Origin: Saprospiraceae bacterium
GTDB lineage: Bacteria > Bacteroidota > Bacteroidia > Chitinophagales > Saprospiraceae
Assembly: GCA_022841345.1 (NCBI GenBank)
Contig: JALHRR010000020.1
Span: forward strand, 17,007 to 81,006
Length of the DNA: 64,000 nt
Direction: 5' to 3'
The first letter of the stretch is position 1. Each line of letters begins with the position of its first letter. Positions 35,570-44,580 of this stretch are shown one piece after another. Both the position numbers and the translations under genes were made by a program. Below the pieces are notes generated by a model. It saw nothing but the letters and a program-made list of their open reading frames with translations, had not been told where the DNA came from and ran no database searches.

Positions 35570-36655
35570 CATAGAATTTGTGTCATAAATTCCACGCCTT
35601 TCTTTATATACATAAAGGGTATAGAGAATACTTAACAAAACAAATATAGCAACACCCTGATGGAGTACTCCCCACAAGACCGGAATCTGCCCAAAACTTA
35701 GTACAAGCGTGATAATTCCCAAAATCACCTGAACAGCAATAACAGTGCCCAATAACAATAAAGATTTGTAAAAAGGAGTATCCAAAGTAAAACGATTTCT
35801 ATAAGCCCTTATCATAAAATAAATAAATACCAGAACTATTATATAAGCTGTTGATCTATGCAAGAGTTGCACCAATGCCGGCATAAATGCTGTCGCGTCA
35901 TAATTAATCAAACTATTAATACTCCATAGTGATGAATCAAATAATACGGAAGGTATAAATTCATTATTCATATCCGGCCAACTCGGATATACCATTGCAG
36001 CTTTCATACCAGACATAATTCCCCCCAAGAAAATCTGAATCAGAATTAATGCAAATAAACCTTTAAGCCATTTACTGCTAAAACTTACATTAATATTTCT
36101 TATTTGAAGTCGGGAAGTTTTGAGATAGGTCCAAAACAGATATCCTATAACTGCCAGTGCAACTCCAAGGTGAAGAGATAATTTGTAAGCATTGACCCAG
36201 GGTCTGTTTACAAGTCCACTAGCTACCATGATCCAACCAAAAGCAGCAGCTAAACCCGCTAAAAAGAAAACGACCATCATTCTGCGCAGTAATTCCCCTT
36301 TTAAATAACCTTTGAAATAAAAGAGTATAAAAGGAATGATGAATACAAAACCCATCAGTCGTGCCCAAAGTCTGTGAATGTATTCCCAGAAATAGATAAA
36401 CTGAAATTGACCCATACTAAGGCCCTGATTGATCTTTTCATATTGCGGAGTCTTTTGGTAGAGTTCATATTCCTCTTGCCAGGCCGCTTCATTCATCGGA
36501 GGAAGAGTTCCTGTTACAATTTCCCATTTGGTAATGGAAAGTCCGGAACCGGTCAATCGCGTTATTCCACCAACTATCACCTGAACAAACAACATCACTA
36601 ATCCTGCCATTAACCATAGGCGGATCCATTTTCTTCCATTGTTTAGTTCTTTCAT
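35567..36655 (-). CDS. ctaA: Haem A synthase (COX15/CtaA family)
   Basis: A 362-residue membrane protein with eight predicted helices. It begins WIRLWLMAGLVMLFVQVIVGGITRLTGSGLS (shortened here), the usual CtaA first helix followed by the RLTxSGLS loop. Haem-ligand histidines appear in FWEYIHRLWAR, LHLGVAL, LLHRSTAY and LHQGVAI. It oxidises the C8 methyl of haem O to give haem A for aa3-type oxidases. The size is that of the longer type-2 enzymes of alphaproteobacteria, mitochondria and Bacteroidota. No ctaB or cox genes are adjacent. Confidence 0.93.
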   Translation of the reverse strand: MKELNNGRKWIRLWLMAGLVMLFVQVIVGGITRLTGSGLSITKWEIVTGTLPPMNEAAWQEEYELYQKTPQYEKINQGLSMGQFQFIYFWEYIHRLWARLMGFVFIIPFILFYFKGYLKGELLRRMMVVFFLAGLAAAFGWIMVASGLVNRPWVNAYKLSLHLGVALAVIGYLFWTYLKTSRLQIRNINVSFSSKWLKGLFALILIQIFLGGIMSGMKAAMVYPSWPDMNNEFIPSVLFDSSLWSINSLINYDATAFMPALVQLLHRSTAYIIVLVFIYFMIRAYRNRFTLDTPFYKSLLLLGTVIAVQVILGIITLVLSFGQIPVLWGVLHQGVAIFVLLSILYTLYVYKERRGIYDTNSM

Positions 36656-37181
36656 CTTGTTTTTTTACTTCTCAATTCGTTCTCAAAGATACCTGAATTT
36701 TCCGGCTAAAAAATTGGGTCAGGCTAATCTCATCTAATAATCTTCTTTAATACATTTATATAAAAACCCTATTATTATTAGGGATGTTAGTCCGTTAGTA
36801 AATAGATATCATCTTTCTTTGTTTTAAACTTATTAACATTTTTTTGTCATAGTTCAACAGTATATATTTTTCCTATTTTGCTGTAATTCTGTACTATATA
36901 CACTAGTTAACATTTAAACAATAATTCTTTTTTGCAAGACTAACACACAAGTTTAATTCAGACATTTGTTAGTTTGGCCATAGCAGTGATATATATAATC
37001 AACACATATATTTAATTATTTTAATGTAATTTTGATTTTTGAACGGCGCTGTTTATAACTATCAATAAACTCACATCCGGATGTTAATAAGTAATTTTTT
37101 TGGGCAGCTGATGCCCTGCATATAACACATGAAAACTTTAAATTATGTTAGTAATATTTATATACAAAAATTCAATATGAT
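36656..37181. other. Gene-free AT-rich stretch
   Basis: 526 nt between the divergent ctaA and dtd genes. It is very AT-rich. Small features seen are a CCCTA-N7-AGGG dyad near 36770, a TAATTTTG promoter-like word at 37027-37034 (about 150 nt before dtd) and a 12-bp palindrome ACATCCGGATGT at 37073-37084. No DnaA-box cluster or ORF is convincing, although the parS-like site is only 1.1-1.6 kb away. Confidence 0.4.
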
Positions 37182-37634
37182 ATGCGTGTAGTGATCCAAA
37201 GAGTGAGTCATGCAGAAGTAAAAGTTGGGAGTAAAATAGTAGGTAGTATAGACACTGGTTTACTCATACTTTTAGGTATAAGTCATGATGATACTACAGA
37301 AGATATGGAATGGCTGCTAAATAAGATTACTCAACTGCGTATATTCAATGATACAGCCGGCGTAATGAATCTCAGCATTAAGGATATAAATGGTTCCTTT
37401 TTAGTAATCAGTCAATTCACCTTATATGCTTCTACAAAGAAAGGAAACAGACCTTCTTATATACGCGCAGCTGCACCTGAAATGGCTATTCCTTTATATG
37501 AATTATTCTTACAAAAATTGCAGCATCTTTCAGGATTGAGGGTAGAAAAGGGGATATTTGGTGCAGATATGAGGGTAAGCTTGACAAACGATGGTCCGGT
37601 CACAATCATTATGGATTCAAAAAATAAGGAATAA
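37182..37634 (+). CDS. dtd: D-aminoacyl-tRNA deacylase
   Basis: A 150-residue Dtd with both active-site motifs, SQFTLYA (about 78-84) and NDGPVTI (about 138-144), and the typical start MRVVIQRVSHAEV. It removes D-amino acids (and glycine from tRNA-Ala) mis-charged on tRNA. The length is standard. The stop codon TAA shares its last base with the ATG of the next gene, so the two are translationally coupled. Confidence 0.96.
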   Translation: MRVVIQRVSHAEVKVGSKIVGSIDTGLLILLGISHDDTTEDMEWLLNKITQLRIFNDTAGVMNLSIKDINGSFLVISQFTLYASTKKGNRPSYIRAAAPEMAIPLYELFLQKLQHLSGLRVEKGIFGADMRVSLTNDGPVTIIMDSKNKE

Positions 37635-37975
37635 TGGAATTAAAAGATGCACAGCATAAGGTAGACCAGTGGATAAAGACAACAGGAGTCAGATATTTTA
37701 ATGAATTGACCAATACAGCCATTCTGGCTGAAGAAGTCGGTGAAGTAGCCAGATTGATGGCAAGAATCTATGGAGAGCAATCTTTCAAAGTGGATATTCC
37801 GGAGGAAGCGGCAAAGGAGGCTCTGGCTGACGAAATTGCTGACGTTTTATTTGTATTAATATGTATCAGTAATCAGACGGGAATAGATTTGGAAACAGCA
37901 TTTGAAAAGAATCTGATAAAGAAATCAGAACGTGATCATCAGCGTCATCTGGATAATTCAAAGCTGAGACAATAA
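37634..37975 (+). CDS. MazG-like nucleotide pyrophosphohydrolase
   Basis: A 113-residue single MazG-type domain. The metal-binding helix pair is visible as AEEVGEVARLMARI (the EExxE pattern) and ALADEIADVLFVLIC (the ExxD pattern). Such enzymes hydrolyse (d)NTPs to monophosphates and clean up non-canonical nucleotides. It overlaps dtd by one base in the same operon, a common arrangement in Bacteroidota. Its last 31 nt overlap the end of the convergent alpha/beta-hydrolase gene. Confidence 0.9.
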   Translation: MELKDAQHKVDQWIKTTGVRYFNELTNTAILAEEVGEVARLMARIYGEQSFKVDIPEEAAKEALADEIADVLFVLICISNQTGIDLETAFEKNLIKKSERDHQRHLDNSKLRQ

Positions 37976-38823
37976 TGCATAAAGCTTCTAAGCTGCTGAT
38001 ACGATTGGTAAGGTTTTTCCAACATACCCATATGTGCACAATTCTCAAGAATACAGATTTTGCTTGTCACAGGTAGCAGTAATTGATTGTAGGCATGATC
38101 AGCTGAAATGGCTGTGTCAGCTTTTCCAAGAATAAACAGTACGGGTACTTCCGTTTTATTAAATACTTCTTCATAATCATTCCTCTCTATCATAGCATTG
38201 AGATAATGTGTCAACACTACTGCATCCGAACCTTTCATTTTGTTGGTAAATTGCAGAATCGTTTGTTGATTCTGCATCTTATCAAAAAACAGTTCAGGCA
38301 ACATTTCTTTCAAATATGGCCTGAGCCCTCTGGATTCAATAAAATCAATACTTTTTGTCCTGGCTAATTTTTTCTCATCTGTATCTTCATAGATATGGCT
38401 ATGGAACAGACATATACCAGAAAGTTTCTTAGAATAGCGGGAATGATAAGCGGCGGCAATATATCCACCCATTGAATGTCCAACCAGAACCAGACTTGGT
38501 ATTTCTAAATGCCCCATTAATGCATCAATACTTTTGGCAATAGAATCTAAAGATGCATTTTTATCAAAGGGACTATTGCCAAATCCGGGCAAGTCTACGG
38601 TAATTACCTGATAATGAGGGGAAAGAAGCGGTTTTATTTTATTCCATATAGTGCTGTCAAAACCAAAGCCATGAACAAGTACCAGCGTATCTCCTTCACC
38701 TGCGATTTCATAACTTAAGGCACTCAGTTTCTTATCAACAGGCACATAAATCTTACTCTCCGTTCTGATGTCAGAAGAAAGCTGATATAAAGGAGCAAAT
38801 TTAGACTGTTCGATTACAGACAT
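37945..38823 (-). CDS. Alpha/beta hydrolase
   Basis: A 292-residue hydrolase with the full triad set. It has an oxyanion LVHGFGFDSTIW, nucleophile GHSMGG, Asp in LFILGKADTAIS and His in NCAHMGMLEKP, near residue 266. A cap region lies between (~165-215). The substrate is unknown; the family includes esterases, C-C hydrolases and haloperoxidase-like proteins. It has no signal peptide, so it is probably cytoplasmic. Its 3' end overlaps the MazG-like gene by 31 nt on the opposite strand. A minus-strand TACTTTTG element lies 32-39 nt upstream of the ATG. Confidence 0.9.
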   Translation of the reverse strand: MSVIEQSKFAPLYQLSSDIRTESKIYVPVDKKLSALSYEIAGEGDTLVLVHGFGFDSTIWNKIKPLLSPHYQVITVDLPGFGNSPFDKNASLDSIAKSIDALMGHLEIPSLVLVGHSMGGYIAAAYHSRYSKKLSGICLFHSHIYEDTDEKKLARTKSIDFIESRGLRPYLKEMLPELFFDKMQNQQTILQFTNKMKGSDAVVLTHYLNAMIERNDYEEVFNKTEVPVLFILGKADTAISADHAYNQLLLPVTSKICILENCAHMGMLEKPYQSYQQLRSFMHYCLSFELSR

Positions 38824-39139
38824 AAGGATACCTGAGTGTATGATTCGCCAAACACAAAAGTAGCCCGCCCAATCTGGAATATACTTTCCATTGAGTCAAG
38901 TGCTCATTCCAGCTATCCAGGACCCTGTTTTCAATAGTAGGATGATAATGAAATATTGATGGGAACATGATTTGACTGAGAAAATGATAGCTACCAGAAT
39001 AATTATTAAAATTCACAGTTTTTAAACAGCTTCCTGAGGGCACTAAACAGCAGAAACAACGCACTCGTAGAAGAAATGCCACAAACTAACCTATGATACA
39101 ACTGTATTCGTATCTTTATTTTTTGATAATAATCTATAT
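38824..39139. other. Gene-free stretch between divergent genes
   Basis: 316 nt holding the promoters of the hydrolase (minus) and the SpoIIE phosphatase (plus). The only exact -7 element seen is TACTTTTG on the minus strand (38855-38862), listed separately. A 93-residue minus-strand frame is not convincing as a gene. Confidence 0.4.
38855..38862 (-). promoter_or_regulatory. Candidate -7 element for the alpha/beta hydrolase
   Basis: Minus strand TACTTTTG, an exact TAnnTTTG match, 32-39 nt before the ATG. No -33 element is recognised. Confidence 0.4.
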
Positions 39140-40360
39140 ATGTCGGCGGAGTTAAAAAGTCTTGAAAAAAATCTTAGTGAAAAACAGCAGCAAATAAACT
39201 GTCTGTTTAATATCACGCAAGCCATTAATTTGAACGACTCTGCCGATACCCTGTTCACTATGTATAGTGATTATTTGAGGGATGGAATGGGTATTGAAAA
39301 AATGGTATTCTTTACCCGTGAAGAGGAGGAATGGGTGATTGCGTCCGAAATCAATTTTGGTAATCGAGCCATGAATAAAATGGATGTAATTCTGAATGAA
39401 TATAAGGATGTTACAAAATTAAAGCTCTCACCAAACCATACCATCGCTGCATTTGATTATATAGTCCCGGTATTACACAAGAATTTGGCAATTGCCTATG
39501 TTTTACTGAAGGATAGTAATACTACACAGGACAGATTAAACTTCATAACTACTATTACCAATATTATTGCAGTAGCTATTGAAAATAAAAGATTGTTCAA
39601 GCGCCAAATTGACCAGGAAAGATATAGAAAGGAGGTTGAACTGGCCAGTGAGGTTCAAAAGATGTTAATTCCCGGAAAGTTTCCGAGAAGAAAATATCTT
39701 GAATTGTCCAGTATCTATAAGCCGCATCTCAATATAGGAGGTGATTATTATGATTTTTTTGAAATCAATGAAAACAGTTTTATCTTTTGCATTGCTGACA
39801 TTTCGGGTAAAGGAGTAGCTGCAGCTTTGTTAATGGCAAATTTTCAGGCAACACTGAGAAATGCTATTATGCATAATACAGACTTGGTTAAACTGGTCCA
39901 GTTTTTAAATAAAATGCTGGTTCAGTTGACTAACAGCGATAAAATCATAACACTTTTTGTTGCAGAATTTAATACCATTACCAGGACACTTTCATTCGTG
40001 AATGCGGGACATTCACCACCTTTTCTTGTGACAGAAAGGTCAATGCATCGATTGGATACTGGATGCACATTGCTGGGAGCCTTCGATGATCTGCCTAAAA
40101 TACAACTGGGTCAGCTTACGTTAGAATCAGACACATTAATCATGGCCTATACGGATGGTCTTACGGATTTACGCAATGATGAAGGTGTGTATTTTGATGA
40201 TAAATTAATTTCAGATTTTTTACTGGAAAATGCGAAATCCACAGCCGACCAGATCAATAAAAAGTTATTGGAAGCAATGGATTCCTTTAAAGGTGAGCAA
40301 GATTATCCGGATGATATAGCTATTTTGACTTGCAAGCTTCATCTTAGTTTAGCTGAATAA
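39140..40360 (+). CDS. GAF-like/SpoIIE (PP2C-type) serine phosphatase, RsbU-like
   Basis: 406 residues. A coiled N-terminus (1-25) is followed by a GAF-like sensory domain (about 25-155), a short helix and a SpoIIE phosphatase domain (about 190-400). Metal-binding and catalytic segments are IGGDYYDFF, IADISGKGVAAALLMA, NAGHSPPF, YTDGLTDL and DDIAIL. Proteins of this type dephosphorylate STAS anti-anti-sigma factors in partner switching. The RsbW-like kinase encoded at 33819 is a plausible opposing enzyme, but no STAS protein or sigma factor is visible in the window. It is cytosolic, and the signal sensed by the GAF-like domain is unknown. Confidence 0.9.
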   Translation: MSAELKSLEKNLSEKQQQINCLFNITQAINLNDSADTLFTMYSDYLRDGMGIEKMVFFTREEEEWVIASEINFGNRAMNKMDVILNEYKDVTKLKLSPNHTIAAFDYIVPVLHKNLAIAYVLLKDSNTTQDRLNFITTITNIIAVAIENKRLFKRQIDQERYRKEVELASEVQKMLIPGKFPRRKYLELSSIYKPHLNIGGDYYDFFEINENSFIFCIADISGKGVAAALLMANFQATLRNAIMHNTDLVKLVQFLNKMLVQLTNSDKIITLFVAEFNTITRTLSFVNAGHSPPFLVTERSMHRLDTGCTLLGAFDDLPKIQLGQLTLESDTLIMAYTDGLTDLRNDEGVYFDDKLISDFLLENAKSTADQINKKLLEAMDSFKGEQDYPDDIAILTCKLHLSLAE

Positions 40361-40364
40361 TGCA

Positions 40365-40394
40365 TTTCAAAATGGGAAATAACCTGTAACTTTG
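40365..40394 (+). promoter_or_regulatory. Candidate promoter of the TM2/SHOCT gene
   Basis: TTTC, 18 nt, TAACTTTG: an exact -7 element and a one-mismatch -33 element at a good spacing. It ends 28 nt before the ATG at 40423. Confidence 0.45.
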
Positions 40395-40422
40395 TTTTTT
40401 GCTTGGTGTCAGATAACATAGA

Positions 40423-41271
40423 ATGAGAGACAAAACTTTATCAACAATATTCGCTTTTTTCCTGGGCACATTTGGCGTTCACAGATTTTATCTGGGACAG
40501 GTAGGCCTGGGAATTTTCTATGCAATATTATTTTTCACGGGGATTCCTACAGTACTGGGCATCATTGATGCGCTCGTAATGGCCGGGATGAGCCAAAGTG
40601 ACTTTGATTATAAATACAACAAAATAGCCAGAAAAGTCCAGACCCGACCGGATTACCAAAGAAGGACAGAGACGGCAGAGTACAATACAAGAACTTCGTC
40701 TAATCCAGCCAATGCAAGACGTACTACAACGGTACCACCCAGGCAGCGACAACAGAACCCTGCCAACCGGACCACAACCTCTATTACAGATAATGTTCAT
40801 AAGAAAAGCGGCATAAGAAAATTCAAAGAGTTTGATTACCCCGGAGCAATTCTGGAGTTTACAAAAGCGCTGGAATTACAACCGCGGGATATTGCGGTTC
40901 ATTTTAATATGGCCTGTGCCTATTCACTGACAGAAAATGTCGCAAAGGCATACGAACACCTGCAAAAGGCCGTGTCGCTGGGATTCAACGATTTGGATAA
41001 GATACACACCCATGAAGCGCTGTCATTTGTTCGCATTCAACCACAATATTTAAAGTTTAAAGAAAGCAATTTTACAGAATACGCCCCATTTGCAAAGACG
41101 GAAGAGCAAGAAAATAAGGAATGGGAACAGCAAAATGCAGAACCGCTTGAACTTCCTGAAGCAGACCAATCTGATCTTCTGGAAGAGCTGCGCAGATTGC
41201 AGAATTTGAAGGAATTGGGCGTTTTGACGGATGAAGAGTTTCTGGAGCAGAAGCGGAAGCTGGACGCGTAG
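40423..41271 (+). CDS. TM2-domain / TPR / SHOCT protein
   Basis: 282 residues in three parts. An N-terminal TM2 domain (1-60) has two membrane helices around FGVHRFYLGQVGLGI and a DALVMAGMSQSDFDYKYN end. A Thr/Arg/Gln-rich linker (65-125) follows. A TPR-like pair (about 130-190) has FNMACAYSLTENVAKAYEHL. The C-terminal SHOCT motif is LLEELRRLQNLKELGVLTDE. TM2 and SHOCT often occur in the same proteins of Bacteroidota, but the role is unknown. SHOCT helices are thought to mediate oligomerisation. It sits as a single gene with its own promoter-like sequence. Confidence 0.85.
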   Translation: MRDKTLSTIFAFFLGTFGVHRFYLGQVGLGIFYAILFFTGIPTVLGIIDALVMAGMSQSDFDYKYNKIARKVQTRPDYQRRTETAEYNTRTSSNPANARRTTTVPPRQRQQNPANRTTTSITDNVHKKSGIRKFKEFDYPGAILEFTKALELQPRDIAVHFNMACAYSLTENVAKAYEHLQKAVSLGFNDLDKIHTHEALSFVRIQPQYLKFKESNFTEYAPFAKTEEQENKEWEQQNAEPLELPEADQSDLLEELRRLQNLKELGVLTDEEFLEQKRKLDA

Positions 41272-41383
41272 GGGGTGAATCTTTTTATCCTTTTCTGTTT
41301 TATATCGCTTTAGGGCAGATAAAGTTGACTATCGCCCAAAACGTTGCAGGTTTTTTTCCGTTATAGTATTAAATACCATCCAC

Positions 41384-42043
41384 ATGAACGCCAGCGACCT
41401 CATCACCCAGAAGATCCCTTATCTGAAAACCTCCCTGACAGGAGCAGAAGCGCTGGTATTAATGAATGATGCCAGAGTTCGCCATTTGCCCATTGTCAAT
41501 AGCCGCCAACTTCTGGGCATCATTTCAGAGGAAGATATCCTGGCACAGGATGTAAATGAACCCGTAGGTTCCTACAACCTCAGCCTGAACAGATCTTATG
41601 TTAAAGCCAAAGACCACATTTTTGAGGTCTTGCAAATCATGTCCAATTTCAAACTGAGTTCGATTCCTGTCGTAGATGATAAGCAGGAATATTTGGGCAG
41701 TATTGTATTGGAGGATTTGCTGCATGTTTTTGCGGGCAGTTTTTCTTTCACAGAACCGGGAAGTATACTTGTGCTGGAAATACCGGCCAGAGACTATTCC
41801 CTTGCTGATATTGCACGCATTATTGAGCAGGATAATGCGAAAATCTTGAGTGCTTTTATTACCAGGGACCTCATGAAAGACCAATACTCCATAACGTTAA
41901 AAATAAGTGCACAGGATAATAAGAGAATTTTGGCCTCACTCGAGCGCTACGACTACAAGATTCTGGCATCCTATACAGAGGAAGATTTCGCAGATACGCT
42001 TAAGGAAAGATACGACTCCCTGATTGCATATCTGAATGTATAA
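41384..42043 (+). CDS. CBS-domain protein
   Basis: 219 residues. Two CBS motifs occupy about 1-125 (ALVLMNDARVRHLPIVNSRQLLGIISEEDIL and FKLSSIPVVDDKQEYLGSIVLEDLL, abbreviated here). A C-terminal ACT-like domain follows (about 130-210, SILVLEIPARDYSLADIARI). CBS pairs bind adenine nucleotides and regulate partner activity. In many Bacteroidota this gene sits directly before nadK in a conserved block; here an Omp85-like gene lies between them. Confidence 0.87.
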   Translation: MNASDLITQKIPYLKTSLTGAEALVLMNDARVRHLPIVNSRQLLGIISEEDILAQDVNEPVGSYNLSLNRSYVKAKDHIFEVLQIMSNFKLSSIPVVDDKQEYLGSIVLEDLLHVFAGSFSFTEPGSILVLEIPARDYSLADIARIIEQDNAKILSAFITRDLMKDQYSITLKISAQDNKRILASLERYDYKILASYTEEDFADTLKERYDSLIAYLNV

Positions 42044-42173
42044 TTTCAAACTTTCCTGCGAGAATTTTACAAATCAAACCCTTTATTCTAGATGCAGTAT
42101 TATTGCATCCATGCACCTGACAGCAATAAATCCTGCACAGCATCGTATATTTGGGACTCATAACATCTAGCGA

Positions 42174-43583
42174 GTGCCCCTATTCAGATCAATTTTCTGC
42201 TGTTTTATCTTCTTCCTCTATTCATTTCCTTTATTGGCCCAGGAGCTGACAGATACTATATGTGTTGGCGAAATTGAAGTAAAAGGGACCCGCAAAACAA
42301 AGATTTCTTACATTTTAAGAGAGCTGGATTTCAGCCCGGGAAGTAATTTCCCGGAGGATACCTGGCTGACACGACTGGAACAAAATGAAAAAAGACTTCT
42401 CAATACGGGGCTATTTTTTCATGTGGATATCCGAGAATCAGAAAGGGAGGACGGATGCAGAAATGTGGAAATTATGGTAAGGGAAGCAGGCCGGCTCAGC
42501 CTGACTCCAATCGTTGAGCTAGCTGATAGAAACTTCAATGTGTGGTGGGAAGAAAAGGATCATATTTTGGATCGCCTCAACTTTCGTCTGACTACCCGAT
42601 GGTCCAATATGAGAGGCAGGAATGACTTTGTACGGCTGTCATTGCAGTTGGGTTACACTCAGAAAGCGGAATTGCAGTACGTTTTGCCTTTTATGAATAA
42701 ATTTCAAAAGCTCGGAGTCGGTTTTGGTTTATTGGCGACCAGAAATAAAGAACTATACTACGCTACTAAAGAAAACCGGCAACTGTTCAGAATATTTGAA
42801 AATGAATATTTATTACATCGCATGAGAGCGCAGACGTCTCTTTTTTACCGGCAAAAACTATACTGGACACATACGCTCACTGCAGAGTGGAATCATTTCC
42901 AGATTAATCCATATGTCAGAGACTCGTTGAATTTCAACTATCTGGGGGGCGCTCTCAGGCAGCGCTTTGATGTATTAGAGTATAGTGTCACTTTTGACAA
43001 TAGAAACATGATTCCCTATCCGGAACAAGGTGCGTATTGGAGAAGCGCATTAAACAAGCAAGGCCTTTTTATTACTTCAGGAATAGATGCTTTTTATCTA
43101 AATTCTGAATGGAGACAATATTATATGCTCAGCAGGAAATGGTCTGTGGCACAGTCCATTCACGCAAGGGTCGGACTTCAAAGGAAAGATTTGCCGTATA
43201 ATAATATACGAGCCATAGGATTTGGTGAGACGTATATACGCGGCTATGACCTGTACCTGATTGATGGCCTGGATTTTGCTTATATTAAAAACAGTCTCCG
43301 GTTTAAAATTGCGGACGACGAGATTAATTGGGGAAAATGGATGCCTTTAGAGGGGTGGAAAAGAATGCCCTTCCGGATTTACATTGTTGCCAATGGTGAT
43401 TTGGGATATGTCAACAACCCTTTTAACGCTGAAACCAACAATTTTGCTAATCGAATATTGATTGGCGGCGGTTTCGGAATGGATTTTGTTATGTACTATT
43501 CCAGAGTAATTAGAATAGAGCTTAGTGCCAATCATTTATTGGAACCGGGCATATTCCTGCATTACAGATTTGGTATTAATTAA
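42174..43583 (+). CDS. Omp85/BamA-like outer-membrane protein with a single POTRA domain
   Basis: 469 residues from a GTG start; an in-frame stop lies just upstream at 42168. A signal peptide ends LLA-Q near residue 22. One POTRA-like domain follows (about 28-100: ICVGEIEVKGTRKTKISYILREL, shortened, and LLNTGLFFHVDIR). A beta-barrel-like C-terminal part (from about 110) alternates polar and aromatic residues and ends with HYRFGIN. BamA has five POTRAs and TamA has three, so this is a short member of the superfamily. It may insert or export a specific partner, but the function is unknown. It lies between the CBS gene and nadK. Confidence 0.75.
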   Translation: MPLFRSIFCCFIFFLYSFPLLAQELTDTICVGEIEVKGTRKTKISYILRELDFSPGSNFPEDTWLTRLEQNEKRLLNTGLFFHVDIRESEREDGCRNVEIMVREAGRLSLTPIVELADRNFNVWWEEKDHILDRLNFRLTTRWSNMRGRNDFVRLSLQLGYTQKAELQYVLPFMNKFQKLGVGFGLLATRNKELYYATKENRQLFRIFENEYLLHRMRAQTSLFYRQKLYWTHTLTAEWNHFQINPYVRDSLNFNYLGGALRQRFDVLEYSVTFDNRNMIPYPEQGAYWRSALNKQGLFITSGIDAFYLNSEWRQYYMLSRKWSVAQSIHARVGLQRKDLPYNNIRAIGFGETYIRGYDLYLIDGLDFAYIKNSLRFKIADDEINWGKWMPLEGWKRMPFRIYIVANGDLGYVNNPFNAETNNFANRILIGGGFGMDFVMYYSRVIRIELSANHLLEPGIFLHYRFGIN

Positions 43584-43637
43584 TACACAGGAAAGACACT
43601 AATTTCCTTAGCTATTCAAGGGGAAAACCCACAGAAA

Positions 43638-44531
43638 ATGAGAGTTTGTTTATACAGTAAAATATTGACCCAAAGTCATCTTCCATTCGTAGAAGATTGC
43701 ATCAAAGCTTTGATGGAAGAAGGCGTCTTTCTGTTGGCATCTCCGGTGGTGTATGAATTTCTAATTGCCAACAAATTACTTGATCCGGAAATAGTGTATG
43801 TAGAAGATTACGAAGACTTCAAACAACACAAGGTAGATATCCTGATGACACTGGGAGGCGATGGCACTGTGCTCAATGCAGTGACTTTTGTCAGAGACAG
43901 CAATGTACCCATACTCGGAGTGAACCTGGGCAGACTGGGATTTTTAACCACCACAAATTCTGGTAAAATCAAGTCAATCATCAAGCAGCTGGATCGCAAA
44001 ATGTATCATATTGAAGAAAGAAGTCTGCTGTATCTGGAATCTAATCTTCCCATTTTCGCGGACATGAGGTTTGCATTAAATGACTTTACTATTTTGAAGC
44101 GGGATACTTCTTCGATGATAGTGTTGCATACTTATGTTAATGGAGAATTTCTAAATTCTTACTGGGCGGATGGTGTGATAGTGAGCACCCCTACAGGTTC
44201 CACGGGATATAATCTCAGTTGCGGAGGACCGATTGTATTTCCTACTTCTAAAAGCTTTGTTTTGACCCCGGTTGCTCCACATAATCTCAATGTTCGCCCT
44301 TTGGTTATTTCAGATGATGCGGTGATATCTTTTGAGGTTGAAGGAAGAAGTGAAAACTTCCTTTGTACACTGGACTCCAGATACGAAAGCATTCACGCAG
44401 GATATCAGCTTGCTATCAGGAAATGTGATTTCAGTATCAGATTGATTCAACTTTCTGACAGGAGTTTTTTGCATAATATGAGAGAAAAATTGAAATGGGG
44501 AGATGACTCCCGTAACAAACCCAACGTTTAG
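43638..44531 (+). CDS. nadK: NAD kinase
   Basis: A 297-residue NadK. The catalytic GGDGT motif is in LMTLGGDGTVLNAV (near residues 73-77). It is followed by GVNLGRLGFLTT, a central NDFTILKRDTSSM segment matching NE..(V/I).R, and STPTGSTGYNLSCGGPIVFP. It phosphorylates NAD to NADP with ATP. The length is normal. The next gene starts 49 nt later on the same strand, so an operon with the cyclase and TPR genes is likely. Confidence 0.96.
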   Translation: MRVCLYSKILTQSHLPFVEDCIKALMEEGVFLLASPVVYEFLIANKLLDPEIVYVEDYEDFKQHKVDILMTLGGDGTVLNAVTFVRDSNVPILGVNLGRLGFLTTTNSGKIKSIIKQLDRKMYHIEERSLLYLESNLPIFADMRFALNDFTILKRDTSSMIVLHTYVNGEFLNSYWADGVIVSTPTGSTGYNLSCGGPIVFPTSKSFVLTPVAPHNLNVRPLVISDDAVISFEVEGRSENFLCTLDSRYESIHAGYQLAIRKCDFSIRLIQLSDRSFLHNMREKLKWGDDSRNKPNV

Positions 44532-44580
44532 TGCATCTATGCATTTACCATAGAACAAAAACAAATCCAAAACACGAGTA

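Noticed and set aside
38801..39082. Minus-strand 93-codon frame upstream of the alpha/beta hydrolase
   Set aside because: Overlaps the start of the hydrolase and its promoter-like element; odd Cys/aromatic-rich composition with no recognisable domain.
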